Part shown: piece after piece, positions 44,288 through 51,707 of the stretch
How the letters are laid out: every line of letters starts with the position of its first letter
Position numbering within the stretch: position 1 is the stretch's first letter
NCBI RefSeq assembly: GCF_023242365.1
Contig: NZ_JALLIX010000017.1
Coordinates: forward strand, 1-64,000
Source of the DNA: Pseudomonas sp. MWU13-2100
GTDB lineage: Bacteria; Pseudomonadota; Gammaproteobacteria; Pseudomonadales; Pseudomonadaceae
Length of the DNA: 64,000 nt
Direction of reading: 5' to 3'
Made by a program: the position numbers and the translations under genes
The notes under the pieces: generated by a model
The model's database searches: none
Told to the model about the DNA's origin: nothing
The model's input: the letters and a program-made list of their open reading frames with translations, nothing else

Positions 44288-45742
44288 TTATTCGTCCGTG
44301 CCGGCCACGTTGGGGTGGCGGTACAAGTCCAGCAATACCTGATCGAGCACCGACGAGGCACCCCAGGGTTTCGGGTCGTTGAGAATCGCCACCACCGCCC
44401 AGGTGGTGCCGTTGTCGTCGCGGCTGAAGCCGGCAATGGCGCGCACGGTGTTCAGGGTCCCGGTCTTAATATGCGCCTCGCCACGTATGGCCGTCTGCTT
44501 CAGGCGTTTGCGCATGGTGCCGTCGGTGCCGACGATCGGCAGCGAACTGATGAACTCCGCGGCATAGGGGCTCTTCCAGGCCGATTGCAGCATGCTCGCC
44601 ATTTCCCGTGCGCTGACCCGCTCGGCACGGGACAGGCCCGAACCGTTCTCCATCACCAGGTGCGGCGCGATAATGCCTTTCTTCGCCAACCACTGGCGCA
44701 CCACCCGCTGCGCCGCCTTGGCGTCATCGCCATCGGCGTCGTTGCGAAACTGCGCGCCCAGGCTCAGGAACAGTTGCTGGGCCATGGTGTTGTTACTGTA
44801 CTTATTGATGTCGCGAATGATTTCCGTCAGGTCCGGCGAGTAGGCCCGGGCCAGCAGGCGGGCGCTCTTGGGCACCACGTCGGAGCGGTCCTTGCCATGG
44901 ATGCTGCCGCCCAGTTCCTGCCAGATGGCGCGCACGGTGCCGGCGGCGTAGGTCGGGTGGTCGAGCAGCGACAGGTAGGTCTGCGAACTGCAGCCCTCGG
45001 CCAGTTGGCCGCTGACGGTGACCACGGTGGTGCCGTCGTCCTGGGTTACCGGGTTGTAGCGCACATCGCCGGCACACTGCTTGGCATTGACCACCTTGAC
45101 CTGGTTGTCGATGCGGATGCTGGCGATCGGCGGTTCCACCGAGACCAGCACCTTGCCCGAGTCATTGCGGGCGACGAAGCGCAGCGCCTTGAGGTTGACC
45201 ATCAGGGCGTCGGGCTTGACCAGGAATGGTTTGTTCTCGTCGTTGCCGTCGTCGTTGAATTCCGGCAGTTGCGGCTGGATGAAGAAGCTGCGGTCGAGGA
45301 CCAGGTCACCGGTCACCTGGTTCACGCCGTTGGCGCGCAGGTCACGCATCAACAGCCAGAGCTTTTCCATGTTCAGCTTCGGGTCGCCGCCGCCCTTGAG
45401 GTACAGGTTGCCCTGCAGGACGCCGTTGCTCAGGGTGCCGTCGGTGTAGAACTCGGTTTTCCACTGGTGGTTGGGGCCGAGCATTTCCAGGGCGGCATAG
45501 GTGGTGATCAGTTTCATGGTCGAAGCCGGGTTCACTGATACGTCGGCGTTGACCGCGGTGGGCACGCCGGGGCCGTCGAGTGGCACCAGCATCAGGGACA
45601 GGGCGTCGTTTTGCAGCTTGCTGGCTCTGAGCGCCTGCTGGACCTTGGGAGGGAAGGTGGTATTGACGGGCGCCGCGTGGATGGGGACGGCCAGGGGCAG
45701 GAGAAGACCGGCGAGCAGCAGCGGACGTAAAGATTTGATCAT
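44288..45742 (-). CDS. dacB: D-alanyl-D-alanine carboxypeptidase/endopeptidase (PBP4)
   Basis: This periplasmic class C penicillin-binding protein trims and opens peptidoglycan cross-links. From ATG 45742 the precursor is 484 residues with a signal peptide (about 1-24, ending IHAAP). Active-site motifs are Ser74-x-x-Lys77 in NPASTMKL, SNN in NKYSNNTMAQ and KTG in HIKTGTLN. A large insert between the first two motifs is typical of PBP4. The frame is open 14 codons upstream, but 45742 gives a proper signal sequence. Confidence 0.94.
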   Translation of the reverse strand: MIKSLRPLLLAGLLLPLAVPIHAAPVNTTFPPKVQQALRASKLQNDALSLMLVPLDGPGVPTAVNADVSVNPASTMKLITTYAALEMLGPNHQWKTEFYTDGTLSNGVLQGNLYLKGGGDPKLNMEKLWLLMRDLRANGVNQVTGDLVLDRSFFIQPQLPEFNDDGNDENKPFLVKPDALMVNLKALRFVARNDSGKVLVSVEPPIASIRIDNQVKVVNAKQCAGDVRYNPVTQDDGTTVVTVSGQLAEGCSSQTYLSLLDHPTYAAGTVRAIWQELGGSIHGKDRSDVVPKSARLLARAYSPDLTEIIRDINKYSNNTMAQQLFLSLGAQFRNDADGDDAKAAQRVVRQWLAKKGIIAPHLVMENGSGLSRAERVSAREMASMLQSAWKSPYAAEFISSLPIVGTDGTMRKRLKQTAIRGEAHIKTGTLNTVRAIAGFSRDDNGTTWAVVAILNDPKPWGASSVLDQVLLDLYRHPNVAGTDE

Positions 45743-45973
45743 ATGAAATGGAACCCTACCGACGAGGGGAAAATACGAGGGCATGTCGACAAAAATCCCT
45801 CAATGGTCGTGAAAGTGTCGGCATTATGCCCCAAGGCAGTGAAGCTGGGGCCTTGGGCCGGCAGTGTATCGGCGATTTTTTTCCGCGGATCGACCAGGCG
45901 TCACCACAGACTCGGGCAATTGCAGCCTTAAACTGATAAAGTGCCGCCCGTTATTACTTTTGAGGATTGTTTC

Positions 45974-46318
45974 ATGGCGACTAACCGTTCCCAGCGTCTG
46001 CGCAAAAAGCTGTGCGTCGATGAATTTCAGGAGTTGGGTTTCGAGCTGAACCTGGATTTCAAAGAAGACCTGAGTGAAGAGGCTATCGACGTTTTCCTCG
46101 ACGCATTCCTGAAAGAAGCAATGGAAGCCAACGGTCTGGGCTATGTCGGCGGCGATGACTACGGTCTGGTTTGCCTGCAGAAGCGTGGCTCGGTCAGCGT
46201 TGAACAGCGCGCTAACGTTGAAGCCTGGCTCAAGACCCGCAGCGAACTGACTTCCGTTGAAGTCAGCCCGCTGATGGACGTCTGGTACCCGGAAAAGCCG
46301 ATCAATCCGGTTGCCTGA
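45974..46318 (+). CDS. yggL: YggL family 50S ribosome-binding protein
   Basis: This 114-residue acidic protein belongs to the DUF469 family, whose E. coli member YggL associates with the 50S subunit. The N-terminus is basic (RSQRLRKKLCVDEFQELGF) and the rest acidic with FKEDLSEEAIDVFLDAFLKEAMEANGLGYVGG, given in parts. It is a single gene with its own terminator. The molecular role is not well defined. Confidence 0.88.
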   Translation: MATNRSQRLRKKLCVDEFQELGFELNLDFKEDLSEEAIDVFLDAFLKEAMEANGLGYVGGDDYGLVCLQKRGSVSVEQRANVEAWLKTRSELTSVEVSPLMDVWYPEKPINPVA

Positions 46319-46334
46319 TTTCCCGGTAGGCAGA

Positions 46335-46370
46335 TAAAAAAACGGACAAGCCTGGCTTGTCCGTTTTTTT
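46335..46370. terminator. Bidirectional terminator
   Basis: AAAAAAACGGACAAGCC, a short loop and GGCTTGTCCGTTTTTTT form a long stem with A- and T-runs, serving yggL and the convergent gene. Confidence 0.92.
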
Positions 46371-46385
46371 ATGCCTGGGATTCCA

Positions 46386-47156
46386 TCAGTCGTAGATGGC
46401 TTTCTTCTTCCAGTCGGCGTCGGCTTCGACATCCTTCAGGCCCTGGGTCAGTTCGTTGACGTCTTCTTCTGTCGGCTTGATATTGGTGAGCACCATGGAG
46501 TTGGCACGGGCCAGCAGCTTTTCCATGAAGATCAGCTGTTCGTTGTAGACCGCCGGTTCAGGCTGCTTGCGCAGGTATTGCACGCCGCGTTCGAAGGCCA
46601 GGCGCGCCTGCCCGGGTTGTTCCTGTTGCAGGGCATGCTGGCCGAGGTTGTTGAAGAATTCGATATGCAGCAGCACGAGGATATGCCGCACTTCACGGAT
46701 CCAGTGCTTGGCTTCGGTGGCGGGGAGGAAACCGTCCTGGGCCGCGCGAGTGATCTGGCCGTGGAGGGCTTCTAATAGGAAGCGTACGTCCTTGGCCTTG
46801 GCTTCGGTCTGGATCGGGCTGGGCGGATTGTTGACCGGGATCGATTCCCCCTGGCTGACCAGCGCCGTGAGCTCGCTTATCCGAGCCTTGAACTTGCTGC
46901 TGGTCCTTTCCATGTTCAACAGCCGCTGGTTCACGTTGAGTTCCAGGCGTGTCAGCAGCAGCTTGAGGGCCGGGGTCATCAATTGGCCGGGGAAGGTCTC
47001 GGTGATTTCGCCGCAGCGGCGCAGACGGTCATTGAGCTCGACCTTGAGTCGGGCCTTCTCCAGTTTGCGACTTTCCGCCATATGGTTGAGGAAGCCGATG
47101 GCGATCAGGAGAAAGATCCCGGCTGCGACCAGCAGGGTGATCATGAGTGGTGTCAC
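46386..47156 (-). CDS. Membrane-anchored helical protein of unknown function
   Basis: The 256-residue protein has one N-terminal membrane helix (about 4-24) and then a mainly helical cytoplasmic or periplasmic part. A coiled-coil stretch lies at about 28-105, and a TPR-like pair sits near 170-225 (NLGQHALQQEQPGQARLAFERGVQYL). I do not recognise a named family. In-frame ATGs at 47156 and 47144 are both possible starts. It stands alone between a bidirectional terminator and the tRNA region. Confidence 0.75.
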   Translation of the reverse strand: MTPLMITLLVAAGIFLLIAIGFLNHMAESRKLEKARLKVELNDRLRRCGEITETFPGQLMTPALKLLLTRLELNVNQRLLNMERTSSKFKARISELTALVSQGESIPVNNPPSPIQTEAKAKDVRFLLEALHGQITRAAQDGFLPATEAKHWIREVRHILVLLHIEFFNNLGQHALQQEQPGQARLAFERGVQYLRKQPEPAVYNEQLIFMEKLLARANSMVLTNIKPTEEDVNELTQGLKDVEADADWKKKAIYD

Positions 47157-47397
47157 CGTTAAGACCTCTTCAAGGTGTAATGCTAACGAGTGTAGTGGCT
47201 TGGCGTTATCGCCGATAGCGTTGAGCGACGCGTTGCAGGGCGTCAGGGATAGAGCACATCGCCACTATTTCCCGAGATCACTATAACGTCTTGTCGGGCG
47301 CCAGAATATAGGCGCCAAGGTGCAGACGCGAGGACCGCCGGCAAAGCTCCGAAAAGGGTGGCGAAGTCATTGATTTAAATAAATTTATCCTTGGGGG
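47157..47397. other. Intergenic region upstream of the tRNA cluster
   Basis: No gene is supported here. The right end is AT-rich (TTTAAATAAATTTA near 47375), resembling an UP element ahead of the tRNA promoter. Confidence 0.5.
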
Positions 47398-47426
47398 TTG
47401 ACGACCCCTCGATCCATCCATAGAAT
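47398..47426 (+). promoter_or_regulatory. Strong sigma-70 promoter of the tRNA cluster
   Basis: TTGACG (47398-47403) and TAGAAT (47421-47426) are spaced by 17 bases. The following GCGCGCC is a GC-rich discriminator, the hallmark of stringently controlled stable-RNA promoters. An AT-rich tract lies just upstream. Confidence 0.8.
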
Positions 47427-47487
47427 GCGCGCCACTTGCAGCGTAAAGCACACAGCGAAGCGCGGCAGGGAGTGAATGTTGTAGTGT

Positions 47488-47563
47488 GTCCCCTTCGTCT
47501 AGTGGCCTAGGACACCGCCCTTTCACGGCGGTAACAGGGGTTCGAGTCCCCTAGGGGACGCCA
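47488..47563 (+). tRNA. tRNA-Glu (TTC), copy 1
   Basis: This 76-base cloverleaf has a 7-bp acceptor stem (GTCCCCT with AGGGGAC), anticodon TTC in CTTTCAC, T-loop GGTTCGAGTCC and encoded CCA. Confidence 0.97.
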
Positions 47564-47565
47564 AT

Positions 47566-47641
<76 letters not shown>

Positions 47642-47746
47642 TTTTTAAACAGCACTGCTTTCGGGCGGGGCTGAGTGAAACCAGAACCGATCTCTTCGGA
47701 GTCGGCTTTGGGCACTGGAATACACACCATGTGTTTCAGTCAGCGT

Positions 47747-47822
47747 GTCCCCTTCGTCTAGTGGCCTAGGACACCGCCCTTTCACGGCGGTAACAGGGGT
47801 TCGAGTCCCCTAGGGGACGCCA
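47747..47822 (+). tRNA. tRNA-Glu (TTC), copy 2
   Basis: The sequence is identical to copy 1, including CCA. No promoter is obvious in the 105-base spacer, so it is probably processed from one long transcript. Confidence 0.97.
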
Positions 47823-47825
47823 TTT

Positions 47826-47901
<76 letters not shown>

Positions 47902-47908
47902 TATTCAA

Positions 47909-47946
47909 TGAAAACGCCGCTCAGTGATGAGCGGCGTTTTTGTTTG
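47909..47946 (+). terminator. Terminator of the tRNA cluster
   Basis: AAAACGCCGCTCA, a GTGA loop and TGAGCGGCGTTTTT form a perfect stem with T-run. Confidence 0.92.
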
Positions 47947-48032
47947 TGCGTTTTAAGTCACAACAGGTCGCACCCTGGCCGGGTCGGATAGAAGTGATCG
48001 CGCGCGTGAAAATCTCAAATAAATATAAAAAA

Positions 48033-48048
48033 CTGTCATTTCTGACAG
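48033..48048. promoter_or_regulatory. LexA-type SOS box
   Basis: CTGTCATTTCTGACAG fits CTGT-N8-ACAG and has perfect 6-bp arms. It lies 64 bases upstream of a small gene with a strong ribosome site. SOS control is a hallmark of bacteriocin and phage genes in Pseudomonas, so damage-induced expression is inferred. Confidence 0.6.
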
Positions 48049-48111
48049 TGGTCAGGTATTTCGATAAAACAAAAGATACAAGCTCCTGTCAATCACAAAG
48101 GAGTTCTGATC

Positions 48112-48252
48112 ATGGTCGATACAAACAAGCCATATGACACACCAAAAGAACCACCTAGCCCGTTTGGTGGTGATAACTCCACTCCGGAGAAGGTTGTGGG
48201 TGGAACGTCAGTCCAGTCGAGCAACACGAGGGCGGGGGCTCTGTATCAGTAG
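48112..48252 (+). CDS. 46-residue protein behind an SOS box, possible bacteriocin N-terminal remnant
   Basis: The frame encodes 46 residues, beginning MVDTNKPYDTPKEPPSPFGG and ending TRAGALYQ. AAAGGAG eight bases before the ATG is an excellent ribosome site. A LexA-type box lies 64 bases upstream. The composition is Pro/Gly/Ser/Thr-rich and disordered, like the N-termini of S-type pyocins and related toxins that are cut off before the toxic domain. I do not recognise the sequence itself. It could be a remnant of a longer toxin gene, or an intact small gene. A frameshifted immunity gene faces it on the other strand. Confidence 0.45.
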   Translation: MVDTNKPYDTPKEPPSPFGGDNSTPEKVVGGTSVQSSNTRAGALYQ

Positions 48253-48803
48253 GTTCTTTAAAAGACGCCAATGCACGGTCGCGAGCCTTGTCGATTTGCG
48301 TTTTGGGATAGTGATGGGTGTCGTGATGGACGTGTCATCGATCTTCCACAACAGGGCGACCAAGGCGGCCTCAAAGGTCCAGTAACCGAAGTGGTCACCT
48401 CGTGCGCGGCTATGGCGCTCATGCCAGTAGCAACCCCGTGACCCGTCATACCACTGTTTGAGGTACTGCAACAGCCGCTGCTGTTGCTCGGAACGCCGAA
48501 GGTCAAGGCTTTCCAGCAAGCTGGCATAGGGCTGTGGGTGAATCGGCGGCTTGTCCGCGTCTGGCCGACCCGCTCAAAGAGTCGATGAAGCAGGGCGTCG
48601 TGGCCGCGTTCATCGTCCTGGTTGATCCAGTGCGGTAACTGCTCGACTCGCTGCGAATAGCCGAATAGGACCGCCAATGCCAATAGCCACAGGATGTACT
48701 GGTACTCGTCACGTACCCAGGGACGCAACTGCGCGTCGACTGCCGGGTAGAGGCGGCAGCGGGATACCGAAACGCGCGGGGGCTTTGATCTCGGCCAGGG
48801 CAT
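48155..48803 (-). pseudogene. PoNi-type immunity gene broken by frameshifts
   Basis: Three consecutive reading frames on the minus strand spell parts of one protein. Frame one has DEYQYILWLLALAVLFG and HDALLHRLFERVGQ (about 48740-48565). Frame two has PYASLLESLDL, YLKQWYDGSRGCYWHE and FGYWTFEAALVALLWKIDD (to about 48335). Frame three has HHYPKTQIDKARDRAL, with a stop at 48155. In that order they match the DUF1910/DUF1911 immunity proteins that protect against PoNe-type DNase toxins. At least two frameshifts and a missing N-terminal third mean it is not functional as read. No matching toxin is nearby. Confidence 0.65.
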
Positions 48804-48851
48804 GGATGAGCATGGGCTCGGGGCTGCCTAACGGCCGGCGAGTGTCGAGGG

Positions 48852-49208
48852 TTGGCGCCTTGGTACGTAAGCGATTTCATCAAGAAGCTGCATGATGCAG
48901 ACCTGCTTCTTGACGATCCCAGCAAGGCGAAACCTGGCACTTACTTCCTGCAGGAGGGTGATATCTGGATGAGGCGCGCGCAGGTGGTCTATGTCTTGGC
49001 GCCAGATAATACATCAGGGCGAGGAGAAGAGGTATTTCGCGCCCTATTGGACAGAGCGTACACAGACACTGAGGGGCTTTTCAACTTATGGCTTGATTAC
49101 TCAGTCGCTGATGTCATGTGCTATCTGGGCGAGCAGTGTCAACTATACAAACATGAACTTGATTGCCGGATTGACAGCGCGGGAATGTGTTCCGAGTGTC
49201 GAAGTTGA
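48852..49208 (+). CDS. Unrecognised open frame in the accessory patch
   Basis: The frame encodes about 118 residues from a TTG with no clear ribosome site. It is open further upstream without a start codon, so the N-terminus may be lost. The sequence is protein-like (WYVSDFIKKLHDADLLLDD, LFNLWLDYSVADVMCYLG) with a Cys-containing end, CRIDSAGMCSECRS. A second frame, open from before to 49356, has a protein-like end (PVRELMTIALAHDIGPAVML) and might be its continuation after a frameshift. GC is lower than in the neighbours. No function can be assigned; a toxin- or immunity-associated gene is a guess from context. Confidence 0.4.
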   Translation: MAPWYVSDFIKKLHDADLLLDDPSKAKPGTYFLQEGDIWMRRAQVVYVLAPDNTSGRGEEVFRALLDRAYTDTEGLFNLWLDYSVADVMCYLGEQCQLYKHELDCRIDSAGMCSECRS

Positions 49209-49373
49209 GCTCTGCGAACCCGTACGGGAGTTGATGACCATTGCATTGGCCCATGATATCGGGCCCGCAGTAATGCTTCAGTTCGCGGAGCTGATTCGTG
49301 CGGGTCATGATGTTGGTTTTGCGGTCGAGGAGATTGGTAGCGCCCTTCGATCATGAGCGAAGCGTTCCTAGGT

Positions 49374-50012
49374 TTATAAGGACAGCATAAGGCGCCCGGC
49401 AAACAGAATCAGCACCACGCCCATGGTGCGTTCGAACCAGTGGCCCATCTTCAGGAACGCCTGGCGGACCCGGTCGCTGGAAAACAGCAGGCTGACCAGG
49501 ATGAACCACAGTGCGTTGACGCTGCACATCCACAGGCCGTAGAGCGCCTGGATTTCCAGCGGGGTCGAGGCGTTGACCACCGTGGTGAAGATCGCCAGGA
49601 AGAATAGGGTGGCCTTGGGGTTGGTGGCATTGGTCAGGAAGCCGACCATAAAGGCCTTGGCCGGGCTCTGTCGCGGAAGTTCATCGGCGGTCTGGCCGAA
49701 ATCCGCGCGCGCCGCCCGGGCTTTGCTGCGCAGCAGGTTGATGCCCAGGTAGAGGATGTAACCGCCGCCGATCACCTTGGCCACGTTCAGCAGCCAGGGC
49801 GCGCTGTGCATCAGCGCGCCGACGCCGAGCAGGGTGTAGAGCACATGCACCGAGATTCCGGCGCCGATGCCGAGGGCGGTGACCACGCCGATCAGCCGGC
49901 CGAAGCGCACGCTCTGACGGATGGTCACGGCGAAATCCGGGCCAGGGGCGACCACGGCGAGAAAGTGAATCCCCGCCAGGGCGAGGAACTCGTTCAGATA
50001 GTGGGGATTCAT
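49374..50012 (-). CDS. LysE/RhtB-family amino acid exporter
   Basis: The 212-residue inner-membrane protein has about six hydrophobic helices. The LysE-family N-terminal motif PGPDFAVTIRQSVRFGRLIG lies in the first cytoplasmic loop, and FLTNATNPKATLFF is the second hallmark. It exports an amino acid or derivative; which one cannot be read from sequence. It is divergent from a LysR gene 103 bases away, which may control it. Confidence 0.9.
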   Translation of the reverse strand: MNPHYLNEFLALAGIHFLAVVAPGPDFAVTIRQSVRFGRLIGVVTALGIGAGISVHVLYTLLGVGALMHSAPWLLNVAKVIGGGYILYLGINLLRSKARAARADFGQTADELPRQSPAKAFMVGFLTNATNPKATLFFLAIFTTVVNASTPLEIQALYGLWMCSVNALWFILVSLLFSSDRVRQAFLKMGHWFERTMGVVLILFAGRLMLSL

Positions 50013-50115
50013 AGTGATTCCGGGGTGAATGATCGTCGGGTCGGGTGGGTGTCGCCAGTATAAAAAGACTGTTAGCCTGTGATAATCCGATCAAAAATCA
50101 ATGGACCTGTGCGTT

Positions 50116-51066
50116 ATGAGCATAAATCCGCCGCTGGCGTTGCTGAGCGAAATGGCGATTTTCGTCAAGGTGGTCGAGACCGGCAGCTTTTCGGAAGCGG
50201 CGCGCCAGCTCGGTTCATCGCCGTCGGCGGTGAGTCGCTCGATTTCCCGCTTGGAAAAGGCCCTGGCGACCCGGCTGCTGCAGCGCACCACCCGTAAATT
50301 GCGGCTGAGCGACAGTGGTGAGGAGACTTTCAAGCGTTGCCGGGAGATGGTCAGCGCAGCCCGTTCGGTGATGGAGATCAGCGGTCAGTACACCCAGGAG
50401 GCCCAAGGGCTGGTGCGGGTCAGCGTGCCCAAGGCGGTGGGGCGTTTTGTCGTGCACCCGCATATGCCGGAGTTTCTGCGGTGTTATCCCCAGGTGGATA
50501 TACAGATGATTCTCGAAGATCGGCCGGTCGATCTGATCGAGGACAATGTCGACCTGATCCTGCGTATTACCGACCATCCGCCGGTCGGGCTGGTGGGGCG
50601 GCAGTTGATGCCGATCGAACATCTGCTCTGCGCGACGCCCCAGTACCTGGCCGAACACGGCACGCCGCAGCACCCCCATGACTTGCTGGAGCACAGTTGC
50701 ATCTATCTGGGGGACACGCCCAATGACGCGCGCTGGAAGTTCAGGCAGGGCGGCAAGTCGGTGACCGTCGGGGTACGCGGGCGCTATGCGGCCAACCACA
50801 CCGGGGTGCGGCTGGATGCGGTGTTGCAGCATATCGGCATTGGCAGCCTGCCGTATTTCACGGCGCGGCATGCCCTGGAGCAGGGCTTGATCGTCCAGGT
50901 GCTGCCGGCCTGGACTTTCCTGGCGTCCTATCACGGCGGCCTTTGGCTGCTGTATACGCCGACGCCCTACCTGTCGCCGAAGTTGCGGGTGTTTATCGAC
51001 TACCTGGTGGAGCGCCTGGCCCGGGAGCCGACATTGCGCAAGGCGTTGTCGGCATGGGACGCGTGA
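50116..51066 (+). CDS. LysR-family transcriptional regulator
   Basis: The 316-residue protein has an N-terminal winged HTH (about 8-67, with VETGSFSEAARQLGSSPSAV and RLEKALATRLLQRTTRKL) and a periplasmic-binding-like effector domain (about 90-295). It resembles the CrgA/DsdC-like solitary regulators that are divergent from exporters. The inducer is unknown. ATG 50116 is chosen; ATG 50101 is also in frame. It is followed by a REP element. Confidence 0.9.
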   Translation: MSINPPLALLSEMAIFVKVVETGSFSEAARQLGSSPSAVSRSISRLEKALATRLLQRTTRKLRLSDSGEETFKRCREMVSAARSVMEISGQYTQEAQGLVRVSVPKAVGRFVVHPHMPEFLRCYPQVDIQMILEDRPVDLIEDNVDLILRITDHPPVGLVGRQLMPIEHLLCATPQYLAEHGTPQHPHDLLEHSCIYLGDTPNDARWKFRQGGKSVTVGVRGRYAANHTGVRLDAVLQHIGIGSLPYFTARHALEQGLIVQVLPAWTFLASYHGGLWLLYTPTPYLSPKLRVFIDYLVERLAREPTLRKALSAWDA

Positions 51067-51079
51067 CTGCCGCACAAAA

Positions 51080-51163
51080 CTTGTAGATGCCGGCTTGCCG
51101 GCGATGGCGTCGGGATAGACAAGGCAAGGCTCAAGGGCCTCATCGCCGCAAGCTGGCTCCCAC
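51080..51163. repeat. Paired REP element
   Basis: TTGTAGATGCCGGCTTGCCGG and the inverse CGCAAGCTGGCTCCCACA are 45 bases apart. The left arm is diverged. Confidence 0.78.
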
Positions 51164-51197
51164 AAAGGCCGCGCTCAGCCTGGGGGAGCGCTTTGTA

Positions 51198-51605
51198 TCA
51201 GTGCTTGCTGTCCTGGGTCGAGAGCGCCAGCAACTGCTTTTCCTGGTTCCAGTCGAACGGCTCGTCGTTCAGTTCGGCTTCATAGCGGCGTTCTTCCAGC
51301 GCCTGGTACAGCTCCAGTTCGTCATCCGGCATGTAATGCAGGCAGTCACCGCCAAAGAACCACAGCAGGTCGCGTGGCACCAGGTGGGCAATCTGCGGAT
51401 AACGCTGGATTACCTGGCACAGCAGGTCCTGGCCCAGGTACTGGCTTTCCACCGGTTCGACCGGCAGTTGCGCGCGCAACTCGTCGAAACGTTCGAGGAA
51501 CAGTGCATGACTTTCTTCGGGGACCTGCTCGGCTTCGCCAACGGCGACCAGAATGCTGCGCAGGTGGTCGAGCAGGACCAGGTGATCGGCAACGAGGTTG
51601 GACAT
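51198..51605 (-). CDS. Conserved hypothetical protein next to fadE
   Basis: The 135-residue acidic soluble protein is mainly helical (SNLVADHLVLLDHLRSIL, HALFLERFDELRAQL, DDELELYQALEERRYEAEL). It has a central segment with PRDLLWFFGGDCLHYM. In my recollection an orthologue is found beside the acyl-CoA dehydrogenase gene in other Pseudomonas. No catalytic motif is visible. ATG 51605 is preferred over an upstream start at 51620. A terminator separates it from fadE, so it has its own promoter. Confidence 0.78.
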   Translation of the reverse strand: MSNLVADHLVLLDHLRSILVAVGEAEQVPEESHALFLERFDELRAQLPVEPVESQYLGQDLLCQVIQRYPQIAHLVPRDLLWFFGGDCLHYMPDDELELYQALEERRYEAELNDEPFDWNQEKQLLALSTQDSKH

Positions 51606-51626
51606 GACAGGGGGCCTCAAGGGTAA

Positions 51627-51662
51627 AACGGGCGCGAGAGTATAAGGCTCTCGGCGCCCGTT
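51627..51662 (-). terminator. Terminator of fadE
   Basis: ACGGGCGCCGAGAG pairs with CTCTCGCGCCCGT with one bulged or mismatched position. On the minus strand it is followed by TTTT. Confidence 0.75.
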
Positions 51663-51707
51663 GTCGTGTCAGGCTATCTACCCAGCCGACCTGGCGGTGC
51701 TGGGCCC

